From positions 124,001 to 188,000 of the forward strand of contig CAVOZH010000012.1 of assembly GCA_963700955.1 (NCBI GenBank): a stretch of DNA of 64,000 nt. The letters are read 5' to 3'. Both the position numbers and the translations under genes were made by a program. This stretch comes from Nocardioides_C sp963700955 (GTDB lineage: Bacteria > Actinomycetota > Actinomycetes > Propionibacteriales > Nocardioidaceae). Shown in pieces: positions 61,063-64,000 of the stretch. A model generated the notes under the pieces. The model saw only the letters and a program-made list of their open reading frames with translations, had not been told where the DNA came from and searched no databases. Each line of letters starts with the position of its first letter. The stretch's first letter is position 1.

Positions 61063-63105
61063 ATGGGAGCACGCCAGTCCCGGTTCCGGTTGCGAGGGTC
61101 GGACGTCGCGCGGCTCGCAGTCTCCTGGGGCATCTCCGCAGTGGCGCTGTGGGTCGCCGGAGCGATACTGCCGGGGCTGTCGGCAACGACGCCGTGGGCC
61201 TACCTTGTCGTCGCAGCGGTCGCTGGTCTCATCGGCCTGGCCATCCGCCCGGTGCTCGTCGAGGTGTCCGCCCGGATCGGTTGGCTGGCCGTCTTGTTCG
61301 TCGCCCTCGCGGGACAGGCGGTGATCATGTACGTCGCGATCTTGGCGGTCCCGTCGATAACGGCAGACTTCTGGACTGCTGTGGCCGCGAGCTGGATCGC
61401 CGCCGCCGTCGGGACGCTCATCGCCTGGGGCGCCACCGCCGGCACCGACGACGGGCTGGTGACCTCCCTCAAGCGACGAGGGCGCCGGACGGAGCATGTC
61501 GGCGACCCGGACGTGGACGGCGTGCTCTTCGTGCAGCTCGACGGAGCGGCGTTCCCCGTGCTGCGCTGGGCCGTCCAGTCCGGCGCGGTGCCGACGATCC
61601 GCCGTTGGCTGGCCTCCGGTGACTACGAGCTGCGCGAGTGGACCCCGCAGCTGCCGTGCACCACGCCGGCCAGCCAGCTCGGCATCCTGCACGGCACGGT
61701 CGACCGGGTCCCGGCTTTCCGTTGGTACGACCGCGAGGTCGACCGGGTCCTGGTGGCCAACCGTCCGGCGGACGCCCGGGTCATCGAGGACCGGGCCAGC
61801 AACGGGCACGGCCTGCTGTGGGACGACGGGGTGTCGATCTCCAACCTGTTCACCGGTGACGCCCCGCGGGCGGTCATGACGATGAGCCGGGTGGAGGTCA
61901 CCCGGGGCTCCACGCAGACCCGCCGCGCCGTCGCATGGTTCGTCGCCTCTCCGGGCGGCTTCATGCGCAGCCTCAGCCGGACGATCGCCGAGATCGTCAA
62001 GGAACGGTGGCAGGCCGGGCGCCAGGTACGCCGCGACGTCGACCCCCGGGTGCATCGAGGCTGGACCTTCGCGATGCTCCGGGCGGTGACGAATGCGCTC
62101 CTCCGCGACCTCAACACCGCGCTGGTGGCCGAGGAGATGCGTCGTGGCACCCGATCCATCTACGTGGACTACGTCGACTACGACGAGATCGCCCACCACG
62201 CAGGTGTCTTCCGGCCCGAGTCGCTGGCGGCGCTCGACGGACTCGACCAGGTGCTGGCGTCATTGGAACGACTCACCGAGGGCGCCGCCCGGCGCTACCG
62301 GATCGTGGTGCTCTCCGACCACGGCCAGTCCCAGGGCCGCTCCTTCAAGAACCGGTACGGACAGGACTTGGCCAGCCTCTGTCAGGAGCTGATGGCGCAG
62401 GAGGTGCAGTCCTTCGACGCCCCGGTCGAGGGTTGGGGCCGCGCCGAGTCCATCGTCGGGGATGTCGGATCCACCAGCGCGGTCACGGGGAGGCTCGTCG
62501 AGCGCGTGGACCGTCGGATCGCGGAGGAGTACGACTCGCAGGACGCCGGAGCCGGCGACAGTCCCCCGTTCGTGCTCGGGTCAGGCAACCTCGGCCTGAT
62601 CTACCTCCGCGGCTCGAAGCGACGCACTCTCGAGGAGCTGTCCGCGCTCTGGCCCAACCTGGTGCCCGGTCTGGCGGGACACCCGGGCGTCGGCTTCGTT
62701 GCGGGCATCGACGAGCACGGCATCCCGTGGGCCATCGGCGCCCAAGGGCGTCGGAACCTCCGAGACGGCATGGTCGAAGGCCGCGACCCCCTCGCGGCGT
62801 TCGGCGAGCATGCCCCCCGGGTCCTTCTCCGCGCCGTGCTCATGCACGAGGCGCCCGACCTCTACGTGAACAGCAGCGTCGACCCGTGGACCGCCGACGT
62901 GGCGGCTTTCGAGGAGCTCGTAGGTGCCCACGGCGGTCTCGGGGGCTTCCAGGACAGCGCAGCGCTGCTGGTCCCCCGCGATTTCCTGGACGTCCTGCCA
63001 GAACGGATCGAGGGCGCCGACGTGCTGCACCAGGCCCTGGTCGCCATGCTCGAGCGATGCGGTCAGCGCACAGATTCGCAGGCGCAGACCCTGGAGCACC
63101 GCTGA
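61063..63105 (+). CDS. Membrane protein: holin-like domain fused to alkaline-phosphatase-superfamily domain
   Basis: A 680-residue protein. Residues 12-125 have four membrane segments like the phage-holin family IV/DUF4126-like group (SWGISAVALWVAGAILPGLS, and more). From about 150 the alkaline phosphatase fold starts: DGVLFVQLDGAAFPVLRWA, then CTTPASQLGILHGT (nucleophile Thr region), YVDYDEIAHHAG and VVLSDHGQSQGR with metal ligands, and a late His in the C-terminus. Such nucleotide-pyrophosphatase-like enzymes act on phosphodiesters; the substrate is unknown. Strong start ATG 61063 (MGARQSRFR) after GGAGGGAG. Confidence 0.87.
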   Translation: MGARQSRFRLRGSDVARLAVSWGISAVALWVAGAILPGLSATTPWAYLVVAAVAGLIGLAIRPVLVEVSARIGWLAVLFVALAGQAVIMYVAILAVPSITADFWTAVAASWIAAAVGTLIAWGATAGTDDGLVTSLKRRGRRTEHVGDPDVDGVLFVQLDGAAFPVLRWAVQSGAVPTIRRWLASGDYELREWTPQLPCTTPASQLGILHGTVDRVPAFRWYDREVDRVLVANRPADARVIEDRASNGHGLLWDDGVSISNLFTGDAPRAVMTMSRVEVTRGSTQTRRAVAWFVASPGGFMRSLSRTIAEIVKERWQAGRQVRRDVDPRVHRGWTFAMLRAVTNALLRDLNTALVAEEMRRGTRSIYVDYVDYDEIAHHAGVFRPESLAALDGLDQVLASLERLTEGAARRYRIVVLSDHGQSQGRSFKNRYGQDLASLCQELMAQEVQSFDAPVEGWGRAESIVGDVGSTSAVTGRLVERVDRRIAEEYDSQDAGAGDSPPFVLGSGNLGLIYLRGSKRRTLEELSALWPNLVPGLAGHPGVGFVAGIDEHGIPWAIGAQGRRNLRDGMVEGRDPLAAFGEHAPRVLLRAVLMHEAPDLYVNSSVDPWTADVAAFEELVGAHGGLGGFQDSAALLVPRDFLDVLPERIEGADVLHQALVAMLERCGQRTDSQAQTLEHR

Positions 63106-63225
63106 CGGGGGTCGCGTGAGCATCGACGACATCGTGCCGGGTGGCGCTGGTCGCTCCCGCCCGCCGACGTACACCTGGGGGGTGCCCGGAGGGTCGCCGC
63201 CGGGGCAACTGCCAGACTCGAACGC

Positions 63226-63642
63226 ATGAGGCCGCTTACAGCCATCCAGCAGTGTCCCTGCGGAAGCGGTGCGGCGTACGGCGCGTGCTGCGGCCCCCTG
63301 CACGACGGGGAACCCGCAACAACTGCGGAGGCGTTGATGCGGTCGCGCTACTCGGCGTTCGCCACCGACCGCGTCGACTACATCTTCCGGACTTGGCATC
63401 CGCGGAACCGGGTCGACGTGGCGCCCACCCCCGGAGTGACCTGGGTAAGACTGGAGGTCCTTGGCACGGTCGATGGTGGCGCCTCGGACGAGAGCGGCAC
63501 GGTGGAGTTTCGGGCACGGTTCCGCAACGCAGACGGGGAGCACGTGATGCACGAGACGAGCAGGTTCGAACGGCGAGCGGGCCGCTGGGTGTACGTCGAC
63601 GGGGAAGTCGACCATACGGGTCACACCAGTCGCTCTTCATAA
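63226..63642 (+). CDS. YchJ/UPF0225-like SEC-C protein
   Basis: 138 residues from ATG 63226. N-terminal SEC-C zinc motif CPCGSGAAYGACCGPL, then the YchJ domain (ALMRSRYSAFATDRVDYIFR, TWHP) and C-terminal HVMHETSRFERRAGRWVYVD. Function unknown; the fold is NTF2-like. Separated by 120 bases from the upstream gene. Confidence 0.92.
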   Translation: MRPLTAIQQCPCGSGAAYGACCGPLHDGEPATTAEALMRSRYSAFATDRVDYIFRTWHPRNRVDVAPTPGVTWVRLEVLGTVDGGASDESGTVEFRARFRNADGEHVMHETSRFERRAGRWVYVDGEVDHTGHTSRSS

Positions 63643-63823
63643 AGTGCAGTGTGGCGAACGTCGTGATTCCGCAGCCCGATTCCAACAAGTCGCCGTCGCG
63701 GATAAATGGGAAAGGCGAGCGTGACCGGCATTGACGTGTGGATGCAGCACCCGACGTCGAAAGCCCTGCCGCCCAACCACCATGTGCACCCCCGCCGTCC
63801 GCTCAAAGGGCGGGGTACACCGA

Positions 63824-64000
63824 TCAGGCCGCGTCCTTCGAGTGGAGGCGGGTGCGGCAGGCGCAGACGTGGATGAGGCCGTTTGCGGGACACGGAGGGG
63901 TGACGGGTCTGCACGAACCGCAGATGGGTGGGGTCATCGAGCACCAGATGCAGGTCCAGACATGGACCTGGCAGGTTTCGGGAGGCGTCTCCTGATCGTC
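63824..64000 (-). CDS. Cys-rich protein fragment at the right edge
   Basis: A minus-strand frame open from the window edge to TGA at 63824-63826, at least 58 residues. It includes PETCQVHVWTCIWCSMTPPI, then CGSCRPVTPPCPANG and HVCACRTRLHSKDAA: nine cysteines in CxxC and CxC arrangements. The start lies outside the window. The pattern suggests a zinc-ribbon mini-protein similar in style to that at 60587-60745, but homology between them is not shown. Confidence 0.45.
   Translation of the reverse strand, partial: DDQETPPETCQVHVWTCIWCSMTPPICGSCRPVTPPCPANGLIHVCACRTRLHSKDAA

Noticed and set aside
63721..63876. Short plus-strand frame from GTG 63721 (VTGIDVWMQHPTSKALPP)
   Set aside because: The first residues look like an amidohydrolase start, but the rest is Pro/Arg-rich and it overlaps a better Cys-rich frame on the minus strand.

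Overview
This window is high-GC chromosomal DNA from an actinobacterium, most like Nocardioides or a related Propionibacteriales genus. This is inferred from GC content, GTG/TTG starts, gene order and families; no species name is claimed. The evidence includes phosphatidylinositol mannoside genes, an SsgA-like division regulator, a CGNR zinc-finger protein, an actinobacterial cysteine leader peptide, and a block thrS - HIT - pgsA - PIM acyltransferase - pimA - pdxS - pdxT - yebC ordered much as in Mycobacterium.

Region 1 (1-9.0 kb, minus strand) is that conserved block: threonyl-tRNA synthetase, a HIT hydrolase, the first three steps of PIM glycolipid synthesis with overlapping genes, PLP synthase (pdxS and pdxT with a DUF6891-like gene between them) and yebC, cut by the window edge. 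Region 2 (9.0-12.2 kb) holds tRNA-Val(CAC), a PGPGW membrane protein, the SsgA-like regulator, CGNR and class IV aminotransferase genes, and a tRNA-Gly/Cys/Val cluster.

Region 3 (12.2-20.1 kb) is the mobile, decayed part. It starts just after the tRNA-Val(GAC) terminator. It has a broken IS5-type transposase with a 48-bp internal duplication, a cargo block (SDR oxidoreductase, membrane protein, GNAT), an intact TnpB gene, four copies of an about 20-bp terminal motif bounding these modules, an XRE/integrase chimeric pseudogene, an ECF sigma factor with a DUF6069 partner, and an IS30 remnant. Region 4 (20.2-25.4 kb) is a loose set of small genes (ArsR-like regulator, dienelactone hydrolase, broken VOC gene, LapA-like protein, MOSC protein) ending in a secreted cell-wall protein.

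Region 5 (25.7-40.5 kb) carries a PAS-GAF-GAF-PP2C phosphatase, a class V PLP enzyme, a PIG-L deacetylase, a TrkA-N potassium channel, a copper-monooxygenase-like lipoprotein, rsgA, a YihY/BrkB protein, an AidB-like acyl-CoA dehydrogenase, a fused AbiEi-like/PD-(D/E)XK nuclease gene bracketed by two matched inverted-repeat pairs, and glyA. Region 6 (40.6-45.8 kb) is an assimilatory sulfate reduction operon (Cys leader peptide, sulfite reductase, 59-aa zinc ribbon, cysH, chelatase) followed by lpd. Region 7 (45.8-54.5 kb) has a HipA-like kinase/DUF3037 pair, PPK2, ZapE, an ATP-dependent DNA ligase, an LPQTG surface protein with two 40-residue repeats, a sulfotransferase and an M48 protease.

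Region 8 (55.3-64 kb) holds a NarL-type regulator divergent from a receiver-only protein and a large PAS/GAF histidine kinase, several small uncharacterised genes including Cys-rich mini-proteins, a holin-like/alkaline-phosphatase-superfamily fusion and a YchJ-like protein. No rRNA, CRISPR array or complete prophage was seen.
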